The position numbers and the translations under genes are program-made. Below the pieces are notes generated by a model. It ran no database searches and had not been told where the DNA came from. It was given only the letters and a program-made list of their open reading frames with translations. 64,000 bases of DNA from Crossiella cryophila (GTDB lineage Bacteria; Actinomycetota; Actinomycetes; Mycobacteriales; Pseudonocardiaceae), in assembly GCF_014204915.1 (NCBI RefSeq), contig NZ_JACHMH010000001.1:7837501-7901500 (forward strand), read 5' to 3'. Below are positions 23,309 to 31,553 of the stretch, one piece after another (within the stretch, counting starts at the first letter, position 1; the number at the start of each line of letters is the position of its first letter).

Positions 23309-26134
23309 ATGCGGACACTTCTCGGCCGGGAGCTGCCCGAGGCCGAGCTGGCCGCCGCGCTGGACCTGGCCGCGGCGGGGCGAGGCGGACTGGTGCTGCT
23401 CACCGGCGAGGCCGGGATCGGCAAGACCGCGCTGGCCGAGCAGGTCAGCGCGAACGCCTCCGCGCGCGGGTTCCGGACCCGCTGGGGCGCCAGTGGCGGA
23501 CCGGCGTTCTGGCCGTGGATCCAGGTGCTGCGGCAGCATCACGGCGAGCTGGGCACCGGCGGCGAGCACCCGTGGCTGCGCCCGTTGCCCGCCTCGGCGC
23601 GGCCGGATGAGTACGCGCGGTACCGGCTCTTCGACGATCTGGCCGGGCTGCTGACCGCCGATGGTGTGCCGACGCTTGTGGTGCTCGACGACCTGCACTG
23701 GGCCGATGAGGGCACGGTGCGCTGCCTGGAGTTCCTGGTGCCGCAGCTGCGGTCGGCGTCCGTGCTGGTGCTCGGGACCTGCCGGGAGGCGCCCGAGGGT
23801 GAGCTGGCCCGGCTGGGTGCCCGGATCGAGCTGGGCGGGCTGGACGTGGGCGCGACCGGGTCGCTGCTGGGGCGGGTCACCGGGACGGAGCCGGAGCCCG
23901 CGCTGGTGGCCGCGGTGCACGAACGATGCGGCGGGAACCCGTTCCTGGCCACCGAGGTGGCCCGGTTGCTGCGGCACACCACGGCCCCGGTGGCGCTGAC
24001 CGCGGTGCCCTCGGGAGTGCGGCAGGTGACCGCGTTGCGGCTGGCCGAACTGTCCAGGGAAGCGGTGGAACTGCTGTGCCAGGCCGCGGTGCTTGGCCTG
24101 TCGGTGGACGTCGCCGAGCTGGCCGAACTGGCCGGGATCGACCCACCCGAGGTGTGGTCCCGCCTGGCCGAACCCCTCCGCCGCGGCCTGATTGGCACCC
24201 AACCGGAGCAAGTGCTACGCTTCCCGCACAGCCTGCTACGGGAAGCGGTGGCCGACCGGATCCCCGCACCGGAGCGAGCCGCGTTGCATCGCCGGGCCGC
24301 CACGGCGATCGCCACGCGCGCCCGCGCCGATGAGGCATCCACCAGGCTCGCCGACCACCTCACCCTGGGCGACCGGCCGGACGAGGCCGCCGTGCACCGG
24401 GTCCGCGCGGGCCGCGCCGCACTCCGGGCGCTGGCCTACGAGGACGCGGCCGTCAGCTTCCAACGGGCCCTGGACCTGTTGGGAGACGACGACCGCGACC
24501 GGGTCCGGCGCGCCCGGATCCTGCTGGCGCTCGCGGAGGCACGCTCGTACTCGGGCGCGCTCACCGAAGCGGTGGCCGACTACGAACGCGCCTTCGAGCT
24601 GGCTCGCACGGTCCAGGACGGCGAGACCGCGGCCCGAGCCGCACTGGGCTGCTGCGTAGGCAACCAGCTCGCCCTGCACGAACCCCGCCTACTCCGCCGC
24701 CTGGAACAGGCCCTGGCCGGCCTGCCCCCAGGCGACGGCGAACTGCGCGCCCGGGTACTGGCCCGCCTGGCCAAGGAACTGGACCCAGCCGACACCAGCC
24801 GGGAACGCCGGAGTCTGGTCGCCGGACAGGCGCTGGCCATGGCCCGCAGACTGTGTGATCCAGCGTCGCTGGGGAGCACGGGTGAGCTGGGCAGCACGGG
24901 TGGATCGGGCCGCCCGGCCTTGCAGGGCGAGGCCGGGCGACAGCTCAGCTCGGGCGAATCAGGCAGCTCGGGCGGACCGGGCAGCCCGACCAGACCGGGC
25001 AGCCCCGCCGGGCCGCGCAGGTCAACCAGCTCGGGCACTCCGGCACCCCTGGGCAACCCCGCCAACCCGGGCAGCCCAGCCAACCCGGGCAACCCGCCCG
25101 CCCTAAGCTCTCCCACCGGGCTGAGCGCTCAGGCCACCCTGGCCGAGGTGCTCAGCGTTTACCACCAGGCCATGTGGTCGCCGCACAACGCACGCGAGCG
25201 GCTGGTGATCGCCACCGAGGCGGCGGCCGCGGCCGAGCAGGCCGGTGCCGACCTGGTCGCCATGGAGGCGCACCTGTGGTGCCTGCTGGCCAACCTGGAC
25301 CTGGGCGAGCGCAACGCGATGGAGTCCGGGCTGGCCATCACCGGCACCCTGGCCGAACGGCTGCGGCATCCGCTGTGGCTGTACTACCAGCGGCTGTGCG
25401 CGGCCACGATCCGGCACGCCGACGGCGACTTCGCCGAGGCCGAGGCGCTGACCCGCCAGGCCCTGGTACACGGCCGCCAGGCCAACCATCCCCTGGCCGA
25501 AGCCTCCTTCCAGCACCACCTGGCCCGACTGGCCCTGGACCGCGGCGACCAGTCCACCGCACAGGCCGCCACCGACGCCTACGTCACCCTGGTGAGCGCG
25601 GTGCCCGTGCTGTCCCCGGCGCTGCGTTGCGTCACGCTGTGGCTGCGCGCCCACCTCGGCCACCACGTGGAGGCGCGGGCTCTGCTCGACCGCCTGCTGG
25701 CCGACGGCGCCAAACCCCTGATCGAAACCACCGTCGGCATGCCGGTGACCCTGCTCCTGGCCGAGGTGGCCCACCTCACCGGCGCGGCCGAACACGCCCC
25801 CACCCTCGCCGAAACCCTGCGCCCATACGCGGGCCTGGTCGCCACTTCGGCGGGCTGCCCCCTGGGCCTGATCTCGCACGCCCTGGCGAACCTGGCCGTG
25901 CTGACGGACCGGCCGGAGGAGGCCGAGTCGCATTTCCAGTCCACTGTGGACCAGGCACGGCGGATGGGTGCGCGGCCGTGGCTGGCCAGGGCTCGGGCGG
26001 ACTACGCGACGTTTTTGTTGGCGGGTGGGGATTCCGCGGGGCTGGAGCAGGCGCGGTTGGCCGAGGTGGAGGCGAGCGCGTTGGGGATGCCGGTGGTGGC
26101 GGCGCAGGCGAAGGCGTTGCGCGAAGCGCGGTAG
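23309..26134 (+). CDS. large AAA/STAND-type ATPase with TPR-like helical region, no DNA-binding domain
   Basis: 941 residues from an ATG behind AAGGGGG. RTLLGRELPEAELAAAL starts the NTPase; GEAGIGKT (33-40) is Walker A and LVVLDDLHWADEG Walker B, followed by LVLGTCREAP (sensor 1). This matches the N-terminal half of LuxR-type LAL/MalT-like regulators. The C-terminal half is all-helical with TPR-like repeats (RAGRAALRALAYEDAAVSFQ and similar). It ends at QAKALREAR with no helix-turn-helix, unlike most LAL proteins of this length. About residues 520-605 are a low-complexity Gly/Ser/Pro/Asn insert. The gene's last codons are part of a 115-bp tandem duplication, so the original C-terminus may have been lost. 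Role unknown. Confidence 0.82.
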   Translation: MRTLLGRELPEAELAAALDLAAAGRGGLVLLTGEAGIGKTALAEQVSANASARGFRTRWGASGGPAFWPWIQVLRQHHGELGTGGEHPWLRPLPASARPDEYARYRLFDDLAGLLTADGVPTLVVLDDLHWADEGTVRCLEFLVPQLRSASVLVLGTCREAPEGELARLGARIELGGLDVGATGSLLGRVTGTEPEPALVAAVHERCGGNPFLATEVARLLRHTTAPVALTAVPSGVRQVTALRLAELSREAVELLCQAAVLGLSVDVAELAELAGIDPPEVWSRLAEPLRRGLIGTQPEQVLRFPHSLLREAVADRIPAPERAALHRRAATAIATRARADEASTRLADHLTLGDRPDEAAVHRVRAGRAALRALAYEDAAVSFQRALDLLGDDDRDRVRRARILLALAEARSYSGALTEAVADYERAFELARTVQDGETAARAALGCCVGNQLALHEPRLLRRLEQALAGLPPGDGELRARVLARLAKELDPADTSRERRSLVAGQALAMARRLCDPASLGSTGELGSTGGSGRPALQGEAGRQLSSGESGSSGGPGSPTRPGSPAGPRRSTSSGTPAPLGNPANPGSPANPGNPPALSSPTGLSAQATLAEVLSVYHQAMWSPHNARERLVIATEAAAAAEQAGADLVAMEAHLWCLLANLDLGERNAMESGLAITGTLAERLRHPLWLYYQRLCAATIRHADGDFAEAEALTRQALVHGRQANHPLAEASFQHHLARLALDRGDQSTAQAATDAYVTLVSAVPVLSPALRCVTLWLRAHLGHHVEARALLDRLLADGAKPLIETTVGMPVTLLLAEVAHLTGAAEHAPTLAETLRPYAGLVATSAGCPLGLISHALANLAVLTDRPEEAESHFQSTVDQARRMGARPWLARARADYATFLLAGGDSAGLEQARLAEVEASALGMPVVAAQAKALREAR
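24866..25115 (+). repeat. imperfect short tandem repeats encoding a Gly/Ser/Pro insert in the ATPase
   Basis: Units resembling GGGCAGCNCGGGC and AACCCGGGCAACCC repeat through 250 bases, staying in frame to encode GSTGELGSTGG-, GSSGGPGSP- and GNPANPGSP-type stretches. The insert separates the ATPase/early helical part from the later helical repeats. The antisense strand encodes a collagen-like GLPGLAGLP frame, which I take as a by-product. Confidence 0.8.
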
Positions 26135-26360
26135 CGGCGCGGGTGAAGACTCGGTGTCCACTTCCTTCCCGACACGCCTACCGAACGGTCGGTCGGCGGC
26201 GACGTTGATCCAGTTGCCCCAGGCGAAGGCGTTGCGCGAAGCGCGGTAACGGCTCGAGCGAAGACTCGGTGTCCACTTCCTTTCCAGCACGCCTACCGGA
26301 CGGTTGGTCGGCGGCGACGACGATCCGGTTGCCCCGGGCGAAGGCGTCGCACGAGCGGCG
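26105..26360 (+). repeat. 115-bp tandem duplication covering the 3' end of the ATPase gene
   Basis: A unit starting CAGGCGAAGGCGTTGCGCG at 26105 begins again at 26220 and, degenerate, at 26335, an exact 115-base period. Each full unit includes the last codons and stop of the ATPase gene, GACTCGGTGTCCACTTCCTT, and one copy of the ACCG-CGGT palindrome (26178-26195 and 26293-26310). The stop codon therefore exists twice. This is a local duplication of a gene end together with its downstream palindrome. Confidence 0.85.
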
Positions 26361-26887
26361 ATGGCGACCTGAGCGAAAGTGTGGCAAGAGCGGCGGCAGC
26401 AGTCCGAACAAGGCGTTGCGCGAATGGAGGCAGCCCGAGCAAGGAAGTTCCGCGTGCCGGAGCACCAGCTCGGCGCGACCCAGGCGGCCCGACCCAGGCG
26501 GCGCGGCCGGAGCGAGGCGGCCGGAGCGAGGCGGCCGGAGCGAGGCGGCCGGGGCTAGGTGGGCGAGTCGGGTGGCAGCCGACTTGTCCGTGCATGCCGA
26601 CCGAACGGTCGGTCGGCGGGGGTGCTCCGGTCGCTTCTCGCGAAGCTGGGGCGGGGTCGGCGGTTGGGGGGTGGTGCCGCCGACCCCGCTTGCGTGCCGG
26701 GGGGTCTCGACCGCGACGATGTCGTCGGGGTGATGTCGTCGCGTCGCCCGGCGGAACGGTGGTCCGTGTTGAACCGAGTATGGCCGGTAATCGTGTGCTG
26801 GCAACGGTTCTAGTACCAAAGTCCGGCCATGGCTGCCCGAAGGGTCAGTCTTTCGTCCTTGCGCTGCCGGTGCGGGCGATAAGTGTG
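26361..26887. other. non-coding, repeat-rich intergenic stretch
   Basis: I see no convincing gene. It contains 14-bp tandem repeats (26503-26552), one 20-base ACCG-type palindrome (26597-26616, 18 of 20 paired), and G-rich sequence on the plus strand. The part nearest 26361 looks like decayed copies of the 115-bp unit. The last 130 bases before the monooxygenase stop are unremarkable. Confidence 0.6.
26503..26552 (+). repeat. 14-bp tandem repeat GCGGCCGGAGCGAG, 3.5 copies
   Basis: Three exact copies at 26503, 26517 and 26531 and a partial fourth at 26545. The period is not a multiple of three, which argues against coding. It sits in the non-coding stretch after the ATPase gene. Confidence 0.85.
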
Positions 26888-28099
26888 TCAGCGGTTGAGC
26901 AGGGTGGTGTCCAGCTGGGGTGGACGCGGGCCGTAGGCGTTGCGGCGAGCGGAGCGGGTGCGGATCCAGGGCAGGGCGGTGAGCAGGCGCAGGAACGATG
27001 GCGGGGCGAGGTTCTTGCCCTGTTCGCGTGCGGTGGCCACCCGGCGTTCGATGCGGGTCTGGTCCGCCTGCACCTGGACGATGGCGGGTTCCCTCGCGGC
27101 CTGGATCGCGGCGAGGGTGGACTCGGTGAGGGTGCCCGCGCGCAGTGCGGGGATCAGCTGGTTGGCGGCCTCGACCGCGTCCTGGATCGCCATCAGGATT
27201 CCGTTGCCGCCCACCGGGGAGATGACGTGCGCGGCGTCGCCGAGCAGCAGCACACCCGGGCGATGCCAGCGCGGGGCGCGGGCGATGTCCAAGGACAGCA
27301 GGGTGATCTGGTCGAAGTCGGTCAACTGGGTGATGCGGTCGGACAGCCAGGGCACGTGCCGGCGGATGAAGTCCTGGATGGGGGTCACGCCGGCCTGTTT
27401 CGCCGTTGGGAAGCCACCTTTGGGCAGGGTGTAGCCGATCTGCCAGTCGCTGACACCGCCGAGCAACGCGACGTAGTGGTCACGGCCGAAGTACAGGTCG
27501 ACGTCGGCCTCTGGTGGATCCGCCGGGTGCCGGGGCAGGCGGAACCAGAGCAGGTCGCTGCTGGCGCCCAGGGGTTCGACCGGCAGGTCGGCCAGGCGGC
27601 GCAGCCGGGAGAAGCGGCCGTCGGCGCCGATGACCACGGTGGCGGGCAGGTCGTGTTCGCCGTGCTCGTCCCGGTAGCGGACGCCGGTCACCACCTCACC
27701 CTCGCGAAGCAGGCCGATCACCTTGGCGGCCATGCGGATCTGGCAGGACGGCAGGGCTTTTGCCTTACTGGCAAGGAAATCCAGGAAGCGGACCTGTGGC
27801 ATCAGTGCCACGTAAGGGAATGGGGAGTCCAGGCCGCGGTAGTCGGCGGCGGTGATGGTGCCGTGCGGGGTGTGGAAGCGGAAGCTGCGGGCCGGGTGGT
27901 GCGGCAGGCGGAGCAGGTCCTCGGCCAGACCGAGGGTGTCCAGGAGTTCCAGGGTGTAGGGGTGCAGGGAGTCACCGCGGAAGTCGCGGTCGAAGTCGGG
28001 CTGGGCCTCCAGCAGGGTCACCGGCACCCCGGCGCGGCCCAGCAGGTAGGCGAGCACCATGCCGCCGGGGCCACCCCCGGCCACCACCACCCCGGTCAC
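26888..28099 (-). CDS. FAD-dependent monooxygenase, p-hydroxybenzoate hydroxylase type
   Basis: 403 residues. VVVAGGGPGGMVLAYLLGRAG is the FAD GxGxxG loop, VVIGADGRFSRLR the middle DG motif and GVLLLGDAAHVISPVGGNG the GD motif that binds the flavin ribityl chain. This is a group A aromatic/polyketide-type hydroxylase. No signal peptide; it should be cytosolic with NAD(P)H as donor. It starts with a GTG that overlaps the stop of a 41-codon frame (28096-28221), so it may be translated by coupling. The substrate is unknown and no polyketide or aromatic pathway genes are adjacent. Confidence 0.9.
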   Translation of the reverse strand: MTGVVVAGGGPGGMVLAYLLGRAGVPVTLLEAQPDFDRDFRGDSLHPYTLELLDTLGLAEDLLRLPHHPARSFRFHTPHGTITAADYRGLDSPFPYVALMPQVRFLDFLASKAKALPSCQIRMAAKVIGLLREGEVVTGVRYRDEHGEHDLPATVVIGADGRFSRLRRLADLPVEPLGASSDLLWFRLPRHPADPPEADVDLYFGRDHYVALLGGVSDWQIGYTLPKGGFPTAKQAGVTPIQDFIRRHVPWLSDRITQLTDFDQITLLSLDIARAPRWHRPGVLLLGDAAHVISPVGGNGILMAIQDAVEAANQLIPALRAGTLTESTLAAIQAAREPAIVQVQADQTRIERRVATAREQGKNLAPPSFLRLLTALPWIRTRSARRNAYGPRPPQLDTTLLNR

Positions 28100-28221
28100 C
28101 GGCTGGCCCGCCCGACCAGCTCGGCCCGGCTCGACCGGGTGGCGGCGTGCAGGGTCTCCGTACTGGCCCGATGTCGCTCCGGGTTGATGGGCTCGGCCTT
28201 CCGCGTGTTCACCCGGACCAT
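28096..28221 (-). CDS. possible basic micro-protein coupled to the monooxygenase
   Basis: A 41-residue frame, starting MVRVNTRKAEPINPERHRA and ending SSRAELVGRASR, whose TGA overlaps the GTG of the monooxygenase (GTGA). It is rich in Arg, with no Cys and no signal peptide. The ribosome-binding site (AGGCAAG) is weak. The overlap is the main support. It could merely be an upstream leader frame that feeds ribosomes to the monooxygenase. Confidence 0.35.
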   Translation of the reverse strand: MVRVNTRKAEPINPERHRASTETLHAATRSSRAELVGRASR

Positions 28222-28240
28222 CTTGCCTGCCCCGGCCGCG

Positions 28241-28363
28241 TCAGTCCTGCCCCGCGGCCTGGTTCTCGCCCGGCTCCGGCACCCCGGCCTCCTCGCGTCC
28301 CTTGGTGAGTGTGGCGGCACTCCACTGCTGGTCATCGTGCTCGTCCAACCGGTGTCGCCCCAT
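28241..28363 (-). CDS. possible acidic micro-protein upstream of the monooxygenase
   Basis: A 40-residue frame starting MGRHRLDEHDDQQWSAATL and ending GENQAAGQD. It is acidic, with a single Trp and no Cys. AGAGGTG lies seven bases before the ATG, a better ribosome-binding site than its neighbours have. It ends 19 bases before the basic micro-frame. The pair (acidic, then basic) precedes the monooxygenase on the same strand. No family recognised. Confidence 0.4.
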   Translation of the reverse strand: MGRHRLDEHDDQQWSAATLTKGREEAGVPEPGENQAAGQD

Positions 28364-28458
28364 GACTGGCACCTCTCCGTGGTTGCGGCGGGAATACCCC
28401 GTAGGCGGTGAGTCGAATCCGCGGGCCTGGGCGGTGTCACCACTCCGGGGGACAGCGC

Positions 28459-28480
28459 CCCTACCGACCGGTCGGTAGGG
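28459..28480. promoter_or_regulatory. 22-bp perfect palindrome, TetR-operator-like
   Basis: The core CTACCGACCGGTCGGTAG is extended by two further paired bases on each side, giving 22 bases of perfect symmetry. It sits between the minus-strand micro-ORF/monooxygenase unit and the plus-strand ANT(6)-like gene, 42 bases from the GTG of the latter. It is the most perfect member of the dispersed palindrome family and is best placed to be a real operator. Confidence 0.55.
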
Positions 28481-28522
28481 AGACGGAGGTCGCTGTTGCC
28501 GCGGCCCGGGTAGCGTGGCTTT

Positions 28523-29335
28523 GTGATCACCGAAGCGGGGCTCGCCGGGTGGGCGGCGGGCAGGGCGGATATCCGGCTGGTGCTGCGCACCGGCTCACGG
28601 GCGCGACGGGACGGCACCGCGGATGCCTTCTCCGACCACGACATCGAGCTGTTCACCACTGACCCCGACGCCTACGCCGACGACGCGGACTGGCCGGCCG
28701 AACTCGGTCCGGTGCTGGTCAGCGTCGGACTCGACGGACCGTGGGACAACCCGGCCCGATTGGTGCTGTTCACCGACGGCGTCAAGGCCGACTTCCAGGT
28801 CGTGCCGTTGGCGCTGGTGGAGGAGTTGGCCGGGGAACTCGACGATCTGCACGAGCGTGGGTACGAGGTGCTCTACGACCCGGACGGGCTGGCCGCGCGG
28901 TTGCCGGCGCCCACTGGGCGGCCGCGGCCGGAGCCGGTGACCGAGTCGGACTTCCGGGAACTGTGCGCGGAGTTCTGGTTCGAGATCGCGCACCTGCCGC
29001 GGTACCTGGCTCGCGGGGAGCTGTGGGTGGTGCAGTCGCGGGACTGGACGACCAAGGAACTGCTGCAGACCCTGGTCGAGTGGCATGCCCAGGCGGTGCG
29101 CGGGGCGGATCTGGACGTGTGGCACGGCGGCACCCGGATGCGGGAGTGGGCCGCGCCCGGGGTGTGGGAACGGTTGCCGGAGACCTTCGGCGGGTTTGAC
29201 GCGGAGGGGGCACGGCGGGCCGCGCATGCGACCGGGGTGTTGTTCGCCGAGCTGGCCCGCGAGGTCGCCAAGATCCACGACTTCCCCTACGACCCGGCCC
29301 CCGAAACCGCGATCCTGCCCCAGCTGACCCCCTGA
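28523..29335 (+). CDS. aminoglycoside 6-adenylyltransferase-like nucleotidyltransferase
   Basis: 270 residues from a GTG. VLRTGSRARRDGTADAFSDHDIELF carries the GSxR loop and the DxD metal-binding pair of the ANT(6)/streptomycin adenylyltransferase family, and the third acidic residue may lie in GVKADFQVVPL. The middle (FWFEIAHLPRYLARGELW, TTKELLQTLVEWHA) matches the helical C-terminal half of that family. Members adenylylate streptomycin at position 6, but many chromosomal homologues have no demonstrated resistance role. A palindrome sits 42 bases upstream, and repeat array A begins just after the stop. Confidence 0.82.
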   Translation: MITEAGLAGWAAGRADIRLVLRTGSRARRDGTADAFSDHDIELFTTDPDAYADDADWPAELGPVLVSVGLDGPWDNPARLVLFTDGVKADFQVVPLALVEELAGELDDLHERGYEVLYDPDGLAARLPAPTGRPRPEPVTESDFRELCAEFWFEIAHLPRYLARGELWVVQSRDWTTKELLQTLVEWHAQAVRGADLDVWHGGTRMREWAAPGVWERLPETFGGFDAEGARRAAHATGVLFAELAREVAKIHDFPYDPAPETAILPQLTP

Positions 29336-29345
29336 CCCCTGCCCC

Positions 29346-29500
29346 ACAACGGCCAACACTCCGTACGAGAACGGCCAACACTCCGGGAGAAGGAACGGCG
29401 AGCAGCCCTCCTCCGGAGTGTTGGCCGTTCCGGACGGTGTGTTGGCCGATCTGGGACGGTGTGTTGGCCGTTGTGGGATGGCAGGTGGGCGTTGTGGGGC
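29346..29500. repeat. repeat hairpin array A: inverted 22-bp units around AACGGCCAACAC
   Basis: Two direct units (AACGGCCAACACTCC at 29348 and 29370, 22 bases apart) are followed by inverted units with GTGTTGGCC at 29418, 29439 and 29461 and a degraded one near 29481. The halves can pair into one long hairpin with CTCCGG/CCGGAG near the apex. It fills the space between the convergent ANT(6)-like and PLP-enzyme genes. The same unit builds array B at 42535-42700. The 22-base period rules out coding. Confidence 0.85.
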
Positions 29501-29531
29501 GGGGGGCGGAGTGGTGGGGGGTGGGGGTGGG
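29496..29531 (+). other. dense G-run (possible G-quadruplex) at the end of array A
   Basis: GGGGCGGGGGG, then GGGGGG, GGGGG and GGG runs within 36 bases, with short loops. This satisfies the usual four-run quadruplex pattern on the plus strand. It directly abuts the stop codon of the minus-strand PLP-enzyme gene. Confidence 0.6.
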
Positions 29532-30677
29532 TTAGTTGGGGGATTTCAGGCCTGCGCCGGAGAGGGCGAGGGTTAGGTTGGGGGTGGTTAGGTGGGGGGT
29601 GGCGGTGGTCCAGGAGGGGGTGGTGGGGGCGGTGGCGGTGCGGGCGGCGGTGATGGCTGCCCAGCAGACCGCTGAGGTGGGTTCGACGTAGAAGCCTGCC
29701 GCGGCCAGTTCGGTGCGGGCCTTGAGGACCTGGTCGTCGGTGACGCCCAGGATGGTGCCGCCGGTGTCGGCTACCGCTGCCAGGATGGCTTCGCCGCGGG
29801 CCGGTTCGGCGATGGCGATGCCCTCGGCCTTGGTGGGGATCGGGGTGATGGTGGCGGGGCCGGGGGCGCCCGCGTCAGCCGCCGTGGCCAGGGGGGCGCA
29901 GTTGGCGGACTGGACGCCGATGATGGTGGGGAGCTTGGGGATCAGGCCCTGGGCGAGGAGTTCGCGGAAGCCGAGGTAGGCGCCCAGGAGCAGGGTGCCG
30001 TGGCCTACCGGGAGGACGACGGTGTCCGGCATGCCCTGTTCCCACAGCTCGAAGGCGAAGGTCTTGGTGCCGTGCAGGAAGTACGGGTGGAACATGTGGC
30101 TCGCGTAGCTGGCGTCGGGGGCCTCGGCGGCGACCTTTGCCGCGCGGGCGGCGTCCTCGCGGTTTCCCTCGATCAGGTGGACGTTGGCGCCGTGGGCGCG
30201 CATCTGGCCGAGTTTGCCGGGTGAGGTGCTCGCGGGCACGTAGATCTCGCAGGGGATGCCGATGCGGGCGGCGTAGGCCGACAGCGCCGTGCCCGCGTTG
30301 CCACTGCTGTCGGCGATCAGGCGGCGGACGCCCAGCAGGTGGGCCAGGGTGGCCAGCATGACCGCGCCGCGGTCCTTGAAGGACAGGGTCGGGGACAGGT
30401 ATTCGAGCTTCACGCGGGCGTCGGGCAGGCCGACCGCCGGGACCACGGGGGTCATGCCCTCACCCAGGCTGACCTGGGGCAACTCCGGCACCGGCAGGGA
30501 CTCGGCGTAGCGCCACAGGGTGGCGGGGCGGGTGGCCAGTTCGGACCGGCTGGGCAGCTTGGCGCCGAAGTCGGCGACGTCCAGGACACCGCCGCACGGG
30601 CAGAGCCAGACCAGGCTGTCCACCGGGAACTCGGTGGCACAGCGGGAACAGCGCAGCGGCGGCAACTGGTGGGCCAC
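29532..30677 (-). CDS. threonine-synthase-like PLP-dependent enzyme
   Basis: 381 residues from a GTG with GGAG upstream. An N-terminal zinc-ribbon-like pair, CSRCATEF and CPCGG, precedes the fold-type II PLP core: SPTLSFKDRGAVM holds the Schiff-base Lys, SSGNAGTALSAYA the phosphate-side Asn loop and LPVGHGTLLLG the Gly-rich phosphate loop. This matches threonine synthase and close relatives such as cysteate synthase. It is divergent from a YheO/DauR-like regulator, which suggests a catabolic or specialised role rather than core threonine synthesis. The last 30 codons are low-complexity (TATAPTTPSWTTATP) in a patch of extreme G-over-C skew on the plus strand. Confidence 0.85.
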   Translation of the reverse strand: MAHQLPPLRCSRCATEFPVDSLVWLCPCGGVLDVADFGAKLPSRSELATRPATLWRYAESLPVPELPQVSLGEGMTPVVPAVGLPDARVKLEYLSPTLSFKDRGAVMLATLAHLLGVRRLIADSSGNAGTALSAYAARIGIPCEIYVPASTSPGKLGQMRAHGANVHLIEGNREDAARAAKVAAEAPDASYASHMFHPYFLHGTKTFAFELWEQGMPDTVVLPVGHGTLLLGAYLGFRELLAQGLIPKLPTIIGVQSANCAPLATAADAGAPGPATITPIPTKAEGIAIAEPARGEAILAAVADTGGTILGVTDDQVLKARTELAAAGFYVEPTSAVCWAAITAARTATAPTTPSWTTATPHLTTPNLTLALSGAGLKSPN

Positions 30678-30719
30678 GTTTTTCTCCTCCACGATTGGAC
30701 TGGACTGATCGTCTAGAAA

Positions 30720-30739
30720 ACTTGGACAGATTGTCAAGT
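30720..30739. promoter_or_regulatory. inverted repeat between the PLP-enzyme gene and its divergent regulator
   Basis: ACTTGGAC (30720-30727) and GTCAAGT (30733-30739) form an imperfect dyad, ACTTG-AC/GT-CAAGT. It lies in the 77-base divergent promoter, 16 bases before the regulator start. It is the natural place for autoregulation by the YheO-type protein. Confidence 0.4.
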
Positions 30740-30754
30740 CCGGTTTAGGCTGGG

Positions 30755-31384
30755 GTGGTGAGCGACACGATGGACCGCGCGGCCGACGACCTGTTCGACT
30801 CGGTGCGCCCGCTGGTCGACGGCCTGGCCGCCACCTTCGGCCCCACCGCCGAGATCGTCCTGCACGACTACCGCACACCCGAGGCGAGCGTGGTCGCGAT
30901 CAGCGGCTCGGTGACCGAACGGCACGTCGGTGGCGCGATGAGTGAGATCGGGCTGGGCCTGCTCGCCGCGGGCGCCGAGGCCGAGGATCGGCTCAACTAC
31001 CTCACCCGCACCCCGGACGGCCGCCTGCTGCGCTCCTCCACCATGCTGCTTCGCCTGCGCGGCAAGGTGATCGGCGCGTTGTGCGTCAACCTGGACGTCA
31101 CCGCGCTGCGCCAGGCCGCCGACACCCTCGCCGGTCTGGCCGGTCCGCTGGAACCCGCGCCGGTCACCGTGTTCTCCGACGATGTGGACCAGGTGGTGGA
31201 CGCGGTGATCGCCGAGGAGGGCGGCTGCGACCGCACCGACCGGGCCGACCGCCGCCGGATCATCGCCGCGCTGGACCGGCGCGGGGTGTTCGCGGTGCAG
31301 CGCTCGGCCGCCAGGGTCGCGGAGTACCTGGGTGTCTCGCGGGCCACGCTGTACAACGACCTGACCAAGGTGCGGGCCCGATGA
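30755..31384 (+). CDS. YheO/DauR-type transcriptional regulator
   Basis: 209 residues. The N-terminal PAS-like YheO domain (FGPTAEIVLHDYRTPEASVV, then LRSSTMLLRLRGKVIGALCVN) is followed by a C-terminal helix-turn-helix (FAVQRSAARVAEYLGVSRAT). This is the layout of DauR, which senses D-amino-acid-related signals. Start choices are GTG 30755, GTG 30758 or ATG 30770; the last has GGTGAG at good spacing, so the true protein may be five residues shorter. Divergent from the PLP enzyme, which it probably regulates in response to an amino-acid-like ligand (inference). Confidence 0.83.
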   Translation: MVSDTMDRAADDLFDSVRPLVDGLAATFGPTAEIVLHDYRTPEASVVAISGSVTERHVGGAMSEIGLGLLAAGAEAEDRLNYLTRTPDGRLLRSSTMLLRLRGKVIGALCVNLDVTALRQAADTLAGLAGPLEPAPVTVFSDDVDQVVDAVIAEEGGCDRTDRADRRRIIAALDRRGVFAVQRSAARVAEYLGVSRATLYNDLTKVRAR

Positions 31385-31553
31385 CGTTGCCGCGCAACCG
31401 ATCCACTCCGCCGGACGCGCACCACAGGGCCGGGGGCGATTACGCCGAAGGGCCCACCGCGTGCCCGGCGATCGGGCTACCCTGGCAAGATCTGGCCTCG
31501 GCCTGACCGGTGTGCCGGCCGGCCGGGACGAACACCGATCGGGGAGGCTGCGG

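Noticed and set aside
24580-25116. Collagen-like GLPGLAGLP frame on the minus strand
   Set aside because: It is the antisense of the Gly/Ser/Pro repeat insert in the ATPase gene; no ribosome-binding site or signal peptide supports it.
29346-29500. Array A as a CRISPR array
   Set aside because: Units are 22 bases with no unique spacers, and they invert in the middle; no cas genes are present. The same holds for array B.
31381-31506. A 41-codon frame starting ATGA at the stop of the YheO/DauR-type regulator
   Set aside because: The overlap is suggestive, but composition looks random, there is no terminator or conserved feature, and the next gene has its own ribosome site. I left it out as a gene.
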